This document shows, piece by piece, positions 1 to 10,902 of a stretch of 64,000 bases of DNA. Origin of the DNA: Schistocerca nitens (lineage: Eukaryota > Arthropoda > Insecta > Orthoptera > Acrididae); assembly GCF_023898315.1 (NCBI RefSeq), contig NC_064621.1, positions 16,366,501 to 16,430,500 on the forward strand. Direction: 5' to 3'. Each line of letters opens with the position of its first letter. Within the stretch, counting starts at the first letter, position 1. Both the position numbers and the translations under genes were made by a program. Below the pieces are notes generated by a model. It saw nothing but the letters and a program-made list of their open reading frames with translations, was not told the origin of the DNA and ran no database searches.

Positions 1-56
1 GTCGCGCGGTTCCAGACTGGAGCGCCCAGAAGCGCTCGGCCACCAGCGGCCGGCGT
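1..56 (-). mobile_element. tRNA-derived SINE, head end only
   Basis: The first 56 bases match the tRNA-like head of the SINE found in full at 39046-39235, 47933-48131 and 62757-62942. They carry the variable-arm/anticodon-side sequence and a terminal GGCCGGC in reverse complement. The rest lies off the window edge. Confidence 0.8.
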
Positions 57-815
57 TTGGGTTGCCATCCGGTTATTTAACTTCAACTCTTGGCTGCCTG
101 TCTCACCTCACCTTAAGCTTGAGCTACCTTCTCAGGCTTACCCTTGGAACACTTCTGAGCACCATTTATTCTCTTTGTTTTAGATTGTCATTTTCATTTT
201 AGTGTGAAGTATTGAGCGAGGCCCTCGGCCGTGTATTAATTCAGTTCCTTTTAAATTTTACATAAAGGCCTTCAGCCATGTTAAATTAAAATTTTGAAGA
301 TTTATTTTGTTTAAAAAATTTTTTTCTTTAAATTGTTTGTAATCCAGGCCCTAAGCCGTCGTTTCAAATTTGTTTGTGACCTTCAGCCGAGTAGTACGTT
401 AATATTTCTTTAATTAGGTTTTTGGCCGTTCTGTTTTAAGTTTAAAAAAAAATTTCTTGGTTAGAAAAATTGTTTATTAATGTGTTTTAATTATAGTTAT
501 CCTTCAGACGTGTAGTGTAGCCCTTCAGCCGCTAATTGTTTTCAATTGCATGTTTTTTTTTAATTTTACCTTCTATTTTTAATTGATTTCGATTTCTAAG
601 CCAGGCCTTTCAACCGTTCTTGTTCTTGGTGTGTTTTTGGGCCTTCAGCCCAGAAAGCATCTCAAGTTTTCTTTAACTAGGTCTTCAGCCGTATTGTCTA
701 ATTGTGAGCTTTTAAAGCAATGTGTAAATAAGTGGTTCTTAGAAAAATAAAGTTGTGTGTTTGATTGTGAAACTCACAGTAACTGTTTACGGTCCCATCC
801 ACAATCGTAACCTTA
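57..815 (+). repeat. LTR-like or 3'UTR-like repeat with recurring CTTCAGCCG motif
   Basis: AT-rich stretch without coding capacity. About ten degenerate copies of GGCCTTCAGCCG recur at irregular spacing, near 220, 267, 347, 379, 421, 501, 521, 601, 640 and 680. A polyadenylation signal AATAAA lies near 745, followed by a GTGTGTTTGATTGTG segment. The layout suits the LTR or 3' region of a retroelement, but no second LTR, primer-binding site or gag/pol is present, so the class is inference. Nothing else was recognised up to about 1240. Confidence 0.4.
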
Positions 816-1243
816 TCCTGTGCGTTCTTTGAGTATCTACCAATCAGGTTTCAGACTCAACAGCACGGAGACGTGCTTCAGACCAGTCTTTGGAGAACAA
901 GAAGAACACGAGCATCGAACTGGATGGCGCAGTAATAAGACACACGACTCGTGTTCTGGCGGGCGGCGATACAAATGCCCGTCCACAAATCGCGATTTAG
1001 TATTTCTGCAGTTTCACTAAATTGCTCGAGAGTAATAGTGGTATGGTTCCTTTGAAACTGAACGTCCGATTTCCTTCCCTACCCATCCCCTACCTGATTC
1101 GTGTCTAACACCTTCAGTAGACTTTCTTCATATTACGAGTGGTTCCTTATTTAGGTAATACAAACGTCCGAGGTGTTAAACCTGACTGAAAGAAAGCAGG
1201 AGAGAGTGAACGGGCGATGAGTGTCGTATGCTCAATGAGGGCC

Positions 1244-1557
1244 TTACACAACTGCGAGTTGCTTATCTCCTGAGTTATGAGGACGAAGAGACATTTTGTC
1301 GGCCTGTGGGCTGTACGTGTCGTGTAGGAATGAACTGTGACGAATGATAAGCCCTTTCCTCCCGTGGGCGACGCGCGCTGGGTGCAGCCCGTGGCGGGCC
1401 GCCAGAAGGTAAGCGACGGGTGCACCCAGCCCGTGGGCCGCTAACTGGACGGCTGATAAGGCGAGGCGGTCGGCCAGCAGCTGGCGGCGCGGCGGGGTCT
1501 TCAGCACTGCGAGCGGGCTGAGCGCCGCCATCAGCTGCAGCACAGCCGAGTTAGTCT
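1244..1557 (-). CDS. possible GC-rich coding exon, unidentified
   Basis: An open frame on the minus strand runs about 100 codons from a possible acceptor AG at 1558-1559 (pyrimidine-rich CCTTCCGCCAG context). GC-rich third positions over its first 65 codons are unlike the flanking AT-rich DNA. The translation is Leu/Ala-rich (LQLMAALSPLAVLKTP, then LADRLALSAVQLAAHG). It matches no family I recognise and no convincing donor was found. A CpG-rich island without coding function is the alternative. The plus strand also has a donor-like AAGGTAAGC near 1406. Confidence 0.25.
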
Positions 1558-1636
1558 CTGGCGGAAGGACTCAGCAGCTAGACCTCATGTGGACAGTGAC
1601 TCTGCCACCAGACCACGAGAAAGTATAACAATGCAG

Positions 1637-2125
1637 CGAACGAAAAAGGGGAAAAAGGGAATACAGAAGTATAGGAAATGAGACTGACTGGAAGGAAAAG
1701 TGGCTAAGCAGGAATGGCTAGATGAAAAGAACTTAGCTGTAGAAGCACGCGTGTCGAAGAGTAAGATAGATGCCGCCTACAGGGAAGTTAAAGAGGCCTG
1801 TGGATAATAGAGAAGCACATATTAATATCTCATATGGCAGGCCTGTACTAAATAAAGAAGGGATGGCTGAAACTGTGAGAAATTTACTGCACACAACCTG
1901 ATTAAAAGGTAGGACAATCCGAAGGTACCGGGAAATCATTAGTTGGTTAATGGAGAGAAGCACGGGGAAGGATCGAGGCTTGAATACAGTAAGAAGCTTG
2001 AAATGATCGAAGGGTGTAGTAGTTGTGAAGAGACCGAGAGACTTGCGTGGGATGGACTAGTGGGCAGAACTTCGGCAAAACTAGTCGCAGGACTGAAGGC
2101 CACAACAACAACACTGCTCACGAAT
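1637..2125 (+). mobile_element. RTE-like LINE (gamma) relic, internally deleted
   Basis: Sequence from 1700 (GGCTAAGCAGGAATGGCTAG) matches the linker between endonuclease and reverse transcriptase of the gamma LINEs at 35787 and 29310. The 3' end near 2085-2115 (GGACTGAAGGCCACAACAAC) matches the gamma 3' terminus. The RT domain between them is missing, so this is a heavily decayed internal deletion. 2126-2670 holds nothing recognisable. Confidence 0.65.
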
Positions 2126-2675
2126 GTATCCTGACGCTTTCAGCAGGATGAGCTGTTGCTCGTAGTGCAGCCTTTCTTAATCCTTACCCATTCCATTATA
2201 GTACGCATTTCGATTTGTTGCAATTAAGCATTAACCTATTCTCTGGAAGACATGTTCAAATGTTAAGAACTGCCTTGTCAGCTATATAATTCATATTACA
2301 TTCTACCATATGCCTTTCATAATAACACTTCTGCCATCTGCAAGGAGAGAAATGTTTGTGACAACTGTCACGGTTAGCGGCAGATTATTGACAGACATCA
2401 AGAAAACTAACGGACCCAGAAACCATGCGTTTTCCGTGAGATTTAAACATGTTCGATGTTCGTTGAGACTGGAACATGTCATTCTACTTCCCGATATAGA
2501 AACATTGTTGAACTTTTCCCGCCAATTAAGGACGATACGTTTTACATATAGTAGTAGAAATATGTGTTGGAAATTGCTTTGGCGCCAGTACCGGATATAA
2601 TAGGAAGCAGAACTGATTTTTTTCTGTCAGGTACAGTAATGAGAAAATCACAAGAAAGATAAATTTCCACTTCAT

Positions 2676-2678
<3 letters not shown>

Positions 2679-2709
<31 letters not shown>
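2679..2709. repeat. (CA)n microsatellite
   Basis: About 15 uninterrupted CA dinucleotides. Confidence 0.95.
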
Positions 2710-2710
<1 letters not shown>

Positions 2711-2769
2711 TGATTCCAGTCCAAACATTACACTTTCTCCTCACTGTCCTCTTGCATAACACATTTTTA

Positions 2770-3730
2770 TGGAACAATTGGCCCTTCTCGTAGCTGGAGA
2801 CACTTGCGAGTGCCGTTAGGCATACTCCTTACCAATTTGTCCACATCAGCCTCTGGCATATTGTCCAGCGGCCTGTAACGTCTCTGGTGGACAAGACGAT
2901 TGCAGACCGCTCGTTTCAGCACGGCACGTGCATACACTATGTCTCTCAGATCTGTAGAATGTGGAGGTCATTCACACCGACTGATTCTGTGCTCCACTTG
3001 GAAGGTGTTGAAAAGATTGAGACAATGGACGAGTGCATCGTTGTCCATCAGCGCGAATCCCGCTCCAGTATCTTCACCAAATGGAGCCACAATGTGTGAA
3101 ACGATGTCGTCCTGATGCTTCACACCAGTCATCCTCACATGTATTGACAGGTGGAATGTCGTGCGACCACATATTACTTAACCGCAAAACATGACATAAC
3201 CGCCTTGATAAGGCTGGCAATGTATTACGAGGTGTAAAAGCTGTCCTCTGTGCCCCAGAAGTATCAGGATGGGGACTGACACGGGTCCCGTCAGAAAACA
3301 GTGTACTGTCCCATTGCTGCCTAGCCCACGAAGATTGTTTTCTTACTGTGACACGAGCCTCTCTTCAAACCCGTTTCAGAGAAGGAGCTTTGGAAAGTCT
3401 TCCGGCGCCTTATCGCTGCTCATGGAGCCTCATTCGTATCGTCTGTTCTGCACTCCGATAGCTGTCTGGAACTGCTGCCGTGGATGTGTAGCATTGTGGC
3501 GAGGAGTTTCCGCTTTCTCTTTCATACAGTTACTGGTCCTACATTTTTTGTTTTCTTCCTCGACCGTTTCTGCGACGATGCTCAACTGATTCCGTCACTA
3601 GAAACTTGTTCTAGATTCTAGAAACATCACTTTGACTCACAGCGATGTCTGCTGCGACGTCCGCATGTCTGATTCCCTGCTCCAGTAGAGTGACTGCGGA
3701 GGCTCTCATCCTACCCATACATTATTGTTA
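2770..3730 (-). pseudogene. Tc1-like transposase relic
   Basis: Reading the minus strand gives decayed Tc1/mariner landmarks in order. A helix-turn-helix-like segment lies near 3720-3600 (ASAVTLLEQGIRHADVAADI). A VWGG-like core lies near 3200, an FALMDNDALVH block stands where FQQDNARPH is expected (about 3060), and an SMPNGTRKCLQLR tail near 2830 resembles the usual C-terminus. Many stops and frameshifts are present. No terminal repeats were located. Confidence 0.55.
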
Positions 3731-3955
3731 TGCGAACCGTCCTGAAGCCACACACAATCCTCGCCATAACACCAGGCACAGGTATTGAAACGTTTGCAGG
3801 CGACACGGTTGCCATACACTTCCTACCCACTCACGATAGCAACATGGAGTGTTTTCACTAGAATAACATTGAACAATAAGCATTATATTGATATCATAAT
3901 CTATTTCTGGATCACAACGTCCAATGTTAAGGTTTCCGGAAATATTTAAGATTTA

Positions 3956-5326
3956 CACTGGCGGAAGAAAAATTTTTACGTCCTTCTAGAGGTTTCCAAC
4001 TTACTCAAGATTTATTGTTACAGTATCGAATATGGATTGCATGAAATGATTACATTTACAGATCAACAGCACGAGCGGTTCTGAGGTATGAGGTATCGAT
4101 CCATGCTGAAACACCCATATTAGTTCGTGATTCAGCAGTCACGGGCTGCAACGACGGCGCTGACTCTGGTATCCAGTGAATGATACAGATGGCGAATACT
4201 GTGCTGGGATACGTTATGCCATGCCTGCTCCTCGTGTTCTCACAGTTCTGTAAGCGTTGTCGTCTGACGAGTCGCACGAGTCACTTCTCATCTCATCGTA
4301 TCCGACACGTGCTCGGTTGGAGACAAGTCCGGAGGTCGTGCTGACCAGGGAAGCTGCTGCACGTTGAGTTTCACGGTTGGTGTGTGGTGTGTGGCCGAGC
4401 ATTATCCTGCTGGGACAATATGTCTCCTTGCGGTTGCGAGAACGGCAGAGTAACGGGACTAACAACATCGTGTGCATGCCGAGCGCTAGTCAGCGCCGCC
4501 TCCAGAAACGCCAAAGGTGAACGAGAGCTGTAGCTCTCCGCACCCCAGATCGTAAGGACAGTGTTTCTTCGACGAGTGCACGCTACGAGACAGCGCTCAC
4601 CAGGTCTCCGTCGTACGCACAAACGACCGTCACAACCTCCTTTTTTCACTGAATACCGGGGAGCGCCATTCCACCTTCCATGTGATTCTCTGACGGCGCC
4701 ACTCTGGCGTTGCACGTCGGTGCTGTCGCGTGAGTGGAAGGGGGCCAGGCGTGTGCGTGCCCGCACTTCCACTGCTAACAGCCGCTTCACAACAGCTCGT
4801 GCTGACACGTCTGGACTCACTGGCTCTCTGATCTGTCCTGTGGTAGCTGTACGACCTGCCACTGCTGCCCTTACTCTACGACGATCCTGCGTGGAATCTG
4901 GCAGACTGATCCTCGTCTACGGTCTACGGGTTTGAAAATTTCACGTGACCACCGACAACAACATCGTTGCACAACTGACGCAGCGTGTCCAGCTTGTGTG
5001 GCAGTTCTCGGAAAGGACCATCCCGCGACTACGAAGGCCACAATTTGATCCCTTTCGGTCAGCTGTAGGAAACACGAGTGCGTCTCCGTGGCACGGTTGC
5101 CTGTGAGCTTCACACGTTTGCACCACAATGAGCCTTGTGGCTGTGAGCATTACCTGTTAAAAGGTAGACACAGATGGACCTCTGGTACGTATGCCACTAC
5201 GCTATCTGTCGGCGAGCAACGTTGAAACCATTATCAGTACATCCACAATTCCGCAGGTGGCATATGCCGCCATCGTATGAAATTGACGTCGTATTTCCAG
5301 GTCTACTAATATTTTCTCTGGCAGTG
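3956..5326 (-). mobile_element. Tc1-like transposon with decayed transposase
   Basis: Both ends carry the inverted repeat CACTGSCRGA...GAAAA and are flanked by TA (3954-3955 and 5327-5328), the Tc1/mariner target duplication. On the minus strand the transposase is readable in pieces: a VWGAESYSSRSPLAF segment near 4560, then LSQQDNARPHTTHQP (second catalytic Asp, about 4375-4420). The C-terminal region lies near 4080-4300. Stops and frame changes break it, so it is non-autonomous. At 1371 bp the length is typical of a complete Tc1 element. Confidence 0.75.
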
Positions 5327-5436
5327 TATTTTGACCGCCCTAGCTTGACGAGGTCATTCAGATGCAGGTATGGTAGATTTAGATGATTTGGCGGGTAGCA
5401 AAGCGGGTAGTTTCGGGAGCCAGCAACGTCAAACGC

Positions 5437-5525
5437 TATAAAATAGCCAGTGAGCTGTACGACGGACGGTCCTCAGCCGACAGCCGAGAGGCGTCATCTC
5501 GGTGGAGTTCGCGGCATATCGCGGT
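5437..5525 (+). promoter_or_regulatory. candidate TATA promoter and first exon
   Basis: A TATAAAATA box at 5437 is followed by an initiator-like CCTCAGCC near 5471-5478, then a donor-like CGCGGTGAGCG near 5518-5528. A strongly CpG-rich island begins about 60 bp further on. The TATA-to-Inr distance (about 38 bp) is slightly long. Transcription is inference; no coding frame was recognised. Confidence 0.35.
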
Positions 5526-5584
5526 GAGCGTTTGGAGTGGCTACCGACCGGTTGCTCATTTCCCGGCGGTAATTACGGCGTGAC

Positions 5585-5785
5585 ACGCAGCCAGCGGGGC
5601 GCGCGCTTTTCACTGGCGCCAGCGCGCCGCGCCGCGCCGCGCCAGTAGCGGCGAGCCGGGGCGGGTCGGAAGCTCTCAGCGCGCAGCGGGCGCTAATGGA
5701 GCCGCCCTGTCGCCGCCGCCGCCAGTGGCCGCCGGGCGGCAGCACCGGCGCCCGCTCTTTTCGGTAATTTGGCCGACACCAGCTA
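5585..5785. other. CpG-rich island
   Basis: About 200 bp of very GC- and CpG-rich DNA with GCCGC/CGCCGC runs in an otherwise AT-rich neighbourhood. Open frames here are likely products of base composition. 5786-6180 is AT-rich with no recognised feature. Confidence 0.6.
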
Positions 5786-6179
5786 ATGAACGCCCAGCCC
5801 ACACTTTCCCACCCAGATGCCACTGGTGCTGCTACTTGGTGCAGTTCTTTTAGACTACAACTTACATTCCAGTGGTGTATGTGGATACTATCTTAAAACT
5901 GTGTTGCGAATAGAGTCGGTAGTAAAGAGCTAATTAATTAAAATGCTGAATTTTCACAATATGAATAGCGAAAATGTAGTGAGCTATAGACGCTTTTCCT
6001 TTCATCATTTTTAGAAGATGTGAGTGAGAAAGAGTTTTGTAGAGATTTAAAATTAAGTTCTTTATTTATTAAATACTGAATGAATACAGTCCGGGTATTT
6101 GCGCGCCGCATCTTACGCTGCGTCAAGACTGTTTCTAGCTGTTGTACCTGCCTTACTACCTTACTAGGTGTTATACCTC

Positions 6180-7020
6180 ACTGAGTTAGCGACAACGTGT
6201 TCGTCGTCAACGCCTTGTCACATGGAGATGGGAGGCCTGAGCGATCTCAGGAGGAGTGTAGTTGGCGATCTGTGTCTGATGTGATGGCAGAGTACAACTC
6301 GGTCAGGAAGAAGTGGAAGTACACTGTCGACCACAGGGCTCTGCAGTAGACGATTACTACGTGACCTCAGGCTCACCCAATGGCTTCGTACACTGCAACA
6401 GCAGTGGGCGCGGCATCATACGAATTAGACTGTGGATCAATAGAAACGTGTCAGCTGGTCACATGAATCAAGTTTCTTGCCGACGCTCGTGTCAGCACAT
6501 GCCGACATCCAGGTGAACGGCCACTCGAAACATGCACCGCAACATGGGCGCAAACTGGTGGCCGTAGAGACCATAAGCTGTGCTTGTAAGCAGCCTGTGA
6601 TAGTAACCGAAGGAATGATGACGGCTTTAGATTACGTGAACGCTATTGCAGACCACCAGCATCCCTTCGTGCTTGACGCTTGACGTTTCCCCGACGACCG
6701 TGGTATATTCCAGCAGGACACCTGTCTATGTCACAGGGCCACAGTCGTGTGACAGTTTTCTGACGAGCTTGACGCTCATGTCTTGCTCGCCTGATCCCCC
6801 GAACTGAAACACATGCCGAAGGCTATCGGGAGCCAGCTATACGCGCACGAACCATCGCCCCCTAGTTTACGGGAAATCTGTGAGCTGTACGTAGAAATTT
6901 GGTGCTAGATACCTCGGGGAACCTACTAAGGACTCTTAGAATCCTTGTCACGCATAGTCGCTATTGTCTTGCATTCCAGAGGCGGACTAACATGCTATTA
7001 CACAGGCCTTCATAAATTTT
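6180..7020 (+). pseudogene. Tc1-like transposase relic
   Basis: Plus-strand pieces resemble a Tc1 transposase. GRGIIRIRLWINRN occurs around 6400, an FQQDTCLCHRATVV block (second Asp) near 6705, and a SRGGLTCYYTGLHKF C-terminal block near 6980. Frameshifts and stops are abundant and ends were not located. 7021-7500 shows nothing recognisable. Confidence 0.5.
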
Positions 7021-7504
7021 AGCTGATCAGTGTGTATCTGTATTAGTACAATAGTACCCACATGTTTCCATTGGTAATTTCCATAGAAAGGATTCACCAA
7101 TATCGCTAGATAGAGTCCAAAGGCAGTACTTTACTAATCAGCACATTGTTTACAATAGACATGGCTGCTTGCCACGTAGCTCAGAGAATTTTTAATCCTT
7201 GATTCGTGATATTTTGTTAGTATGCAGACAAAATGATTAACGGCGCGTTTTTCATTTTCTTTTGAATGGATTTGGGTTTCCCTATGTCCAGCTTGTATTA
7301 TATGGGAACTTGTCGATTGCACTTGAGTAGAAAATTCTACTTTCATCCCTAGAGGAGGAAGCAAAGTTTACATGGAAATTATTTTTAAGTATTGCGATTG
7401 TGTAAATCAAAGCACAGTTTCAGCTCATTTTCATTGTCAGCTACATAAATCATTAAACAATTGTTCTGGGAAGAGAGTGTAAATGCTGTACAGTCTCAGG
7501 TGTC

Positions 7505-7785
7505 AGATTAAACGGGGAAGTTAACCACCAAGATGAATGAAGACACGAAGGAATTAAAGGCCGGTCTACTGGGCACAAGGCAGATGCACTGACCACTAAG
7601 CCACCCAGACACAGTAGTTAGCATAATTGCACAGGCCACCTTAGCACGCCTCCCGTCAGACACAAATTCATTTCTCATACCAGACACTACTGATGTACTG
7701 CCCCTGCTCGTTAGGCTCATTACTCGCAACATCTCGCCGATTCGCTTGGTATGAATCTGCACTGGAGCCCTCATTGGCCATCACT
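7505..7785. mobile_element. double tRNA-like repeat (family with 19262 and 51488), decayed
   Basis: The core GCACTGACCACTAAGCCACC...CATAATTGCACAGGCCACC aligns with 19352-19415. The left half reads as a tRNA-like sequence on the minus strand (GTGGCTTAGTGGTCAGTGCA as A-box region). The right half is too diverged to define its partner. Confidence 0.45.
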
Positions 7786-7796
7786 GCCTTAATTAT

Positions 7797-8076
7797 ACAG
7801 GGTGAAGAGAAATTCGCTCACTCGGGCTTCGCAGCACGACTTCTCACGTGACAGCGATAAAAAAACGTCTGTCACAACACTTCGTCCAGCGACTACATCG
7901 GGCAGGAAAAGGACGTTAAAGAGTGGTAATATGACAACACTGTAACCACATGCATGGTAACTACCTCTTTCAGTACATGTTATACGTGCTGCACAGTTGG
8001 CGCAGTGCATAGAGTTTTGGGTTACCATTCAGGAGGTCGAAGCTTCAATCCTGGGTTGGGGCGGAATGTTTTTATT
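7797..8076 (+). mobile_element. second SINE-like family, tRNA-like core
   Basis: Starts ACAGGGTGAAGAGAAATTCG and contains a tRNA-like core (AGTTGGCGCAGTGCATAGAG, then a degenerate B box near 8040). The reverse complement of 18840-19165 is a second copy sharing both end and core. About 280 bp; no protein. Confidence 0.5.
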
Positions 8077-8394
8077 TGTTAATTTCATTCTGACATTTCA
8101 TATTGTAATATACACCGTTTCTTAGGTGCATGTATCCTAAATTTACAGCGTTTTGTAACGCTGAACGTAGTAAATACGTGATTAGACAAAAAGTAATAGG
8201 GAGTTGAAACAAATGATCTGTCATAGTACAGAATAACTACAACAGCAATATCAATTTCGAAATGGTAAAGATGATAGCAGAGTACAATAATACAACATCT
8301 ACTTGTCATTTATACTACATGTAATATGAGCGGTCAGATGTCGCACATTAGCAACCAGTGACAATAATAATGTCCATACTAATGACCGAAGAGC

Positions 8395-8765
8395 ACGTTT
8401 TCCTCAGAACAATAGATGCTCGAAGCGACCTCCGTGCACGTCCAAACATTGCGCAACCCGCCGCCTCACACAGCTCAGGAGCCTTCGCAGCAAAGCTGCG
8501 TCCACAGCATCAAGAGCAGCATTAGCACGCGCTACCAGTTCTTCCACATTCGTCGGCGGAGTAGACTACACATGCTCCTTCACGTGTCGCACAGGAACAA
8601 ATTCAGGGCATTTAGGTCATGTGAAGGCGGTAGCCATACAAATGGACATCCACGTCCGAGCCATTTTCCTGGAAATGTTCAGTGCAAATCCTGTCGCACA
8701 TTAATTCCAGAGTGTGGAGGTGCACCATCATGTTGGAACCATATCCTCTGCCGAACATGTAGTGG
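8395..8765 (-). pseudogene. DD41D mariner-type transposase, C-terminal relic
   Basis: The minus strand reads QQDGAPPH, then a FPGKWLGRGCPF block, a degenerate PPSHDLNALNLFLCD block and a terminal GGRFEHLLF. These are landmarks of the insect mariner-type transposases whose N-terminus carries a DUF4817 domain. I count 41 residues between the second Asp and the position of the third acidic residue, which is Asn here (AAT). An in-frame stop and the loss of that Asp make it inactive. The family is better preserved at 43109-44151. The alpha LINE at 8766 appears to have cut off the N-terminal part. Confidence 0.65.
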
Positions 8766-10866
8766 AACATCTTACAATGAAATGAAGTGCAAGAGAACTA
8801 ACAAGACGCGGGAAAGACTGATAAGCTTTTGCGAAAATTTCGACCTCGTAATTATGTCAACATAATTCAAGAAACCCAACAAGAAACTGTATACTTGTAA
8901 GTCGCCCAAAACAATGGTGGTTGAGTTCCAGATAGACCATGTGGCCATCTCCAAGAGTAACACAGCAGAAATTCTGAATGTGAAAACGAGAAGAGGATTT
9001 TTTTTAATTAGACCACCATCCTCTACAGATAAAGACGAGATAACAACCCAACAGAAAAAGCCAAAACTAAACAAAGTGCTGAGACCAGACCCTGAATACA
9101 TAAAAATCAACAAGGAAAACATCCTACAGGAAATTAGTCAGACAAACACCACAAACTGGACAGAACTTGTGGACTTCCTCAAATCAGCGATGAAATTGGG
9201 TCAACCTCCGAGACGGAAATGCGCACTCATCCACCCACTCCACAAAAAAGGGGACAAAACTGAACCAAATAAATACAGGGTTATCTCACTCGTACTGGTC
9301 ACATATAAAATCCTATCAAAAGTTCTCATGAATAGATCAGAAGAACAAGCTGACCCACAAATAGGAGAATACCAGGCTGGTTTTCGCAAGGGACGATCAT
9401 GCATAGAACAGATCTGGAATCTGAAAATGATTCTCCTGATGAGAAACACCCGAAACACAGTGGTCACTTTTGTAGATTTTAAAAAGGCCTACGACTCAAT
9501 AGGCAGACTTGCGCTCTGCAATACGCTGGAAGAATTCAGCATTGACAGAAAGGAAAGAGCAATCATTCGGCAAACATTAACTGACACAGTCTCCAAGGTT
9601 AAATTTATGGGGGATAACTCTGAACCATTTGAAATACAAACTGGAGTGCGACAGAGTGACGGATTTCACCATTACTCTTTAATATCATTCTTGAAAAAAT
9701 TATCAGGACATGGGAAAAAAAGTCAAAGTAATCCAAATTGCCATTAGAAAAGATAATAGATTCAATGTGAAGTGTTTAGCTTTTGCAGATGATCTTTCAA
9801 TCCTCACAAATAATGGAAAAGGCCACTAATGCCATAGAGAAGTTACACGAAATTGCACAAAGAACCGACCTGCAAATTTCGTATGAGAAAACCCAGTACA
9901 TAGAAAGAGTGCCACAAGACAAATTGCCTATTGTGACAACCCATGGGAAAATCGTAGAAGTACCACATTTTAAGTACCTGGGAGAAATCATCCAGTCGTC
10001 AGGGATCAACCTAAAGGCCAATGAGGAAAGAATAAAAAACTACAGGAAGCATATAGACCCACATACATTAACGGAAAATTGAGGCACAACAACACTGTCG
10101 TACTTCCGGAGGCACTGCATGCATCTGAAACAACACATATAGGTGGGCAAACTAAGATCGAAGAAATAGAGAAACAAGAAAGTAAAATTCTGAGGAAAAT
10201 TTTTGGCCCGATACAAGATTCAAATGGTTCAAATGGCTCTGAGCACTATGGGACTCATCTGCTGAGGTCATTAGTCCCCTAGAACTTAGAACTAGTTAAA
10301 CCTAACTAACCTAAGGACATCACAAACATCCATGCCCGAGGCAGGATTCGAACCTGCGACCGTAGCGGTCTTGCGGTTCCAGACTGCAGCGCCTTTAACC
10401 GCACGGCCACTTCGGCCGGACCGATACAAGAGCAAGGAATCTGGAAGAAGAGACCAACATCAGAATTATATGAATACACAGACAGGATTACGGATACAAT
10501 AAGGAAAAGAAGAATGCAGTTCTACGTCCATATCCACAGGATGAATGAAAACAGAATTTCAAAGCGAATTCTTAAAGTCATCAACTCAGGCAGGGGAAAA
10601 ACAAAATGGACAAAAGAAGTCGAAGAGGACCTCAGACAAGCACACATAACAGTAAACGATGCAGAAAATAGTACTGATGTCAGAAACATCATCAACAAAC
10701 ATAAATTTGACACCACAACACAGAAGAGACCAGGATGCAAATGGACAGCGGAGCGAAAGAAACAACACAGTGAACACGTGAAGAAAGTTTGGGCTCAGAA
10801 AAAACATAAAGAATCATCATAAAGGAATTCCAGTACAAACGCACTCTTTAAATGGGAATAATCGAA
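8766..10866 (+). mobile_element. RTE-like LINE, family alpha copy 1 (5'-truncated, broken)
   Basis: Non-LTR retrotransposon copying through reverse transcription at a nicked target. Pieces appear in order. The end of the AP endonuclease is at 8800-8990 (LISFCENFDLVIMST, FQIDHVAIS). The RT domain spans 9100-9750, with a TFVDFKKAYDS catalytic block. The FADD active site is at about 9784 (LAFADDLSILT). The C-terminal thumb/tail runs 10080-10820, ending HVKKVWAQKKHKESS. Much of the linker between EN and RT is missing, and frameshifts lie near 9680 and 10080. The tail runs into (TAA)n. A SINE splits it at 10219-10420. Confidence 0.75.
10219..10420 (-). mobile_element. tRNA-derived SINE, full length
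   Basis: The Pol III head (GGTTCGAATCCTGCC B box, GGCCG terminus) is on the minus strand and the ATTTGAACCATTT-like tail lies at the left. Flanked by an 11-bp target duplication CCGATACAAGA at 10208-10218 and 10421-10431, it sits inside the alpha LINE. Confidence 0.92.
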
Positions 10867-10901
<35 letters not shown>

Positions 10902-10902
10902 G
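10867..10902. repeat. (TAA)n tract, target of the beta LINE
   Basis: About 11 TAA units join the 3' tail of the alpha LINE to the 5' end of beta copy 1. Confidence 0.95.
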
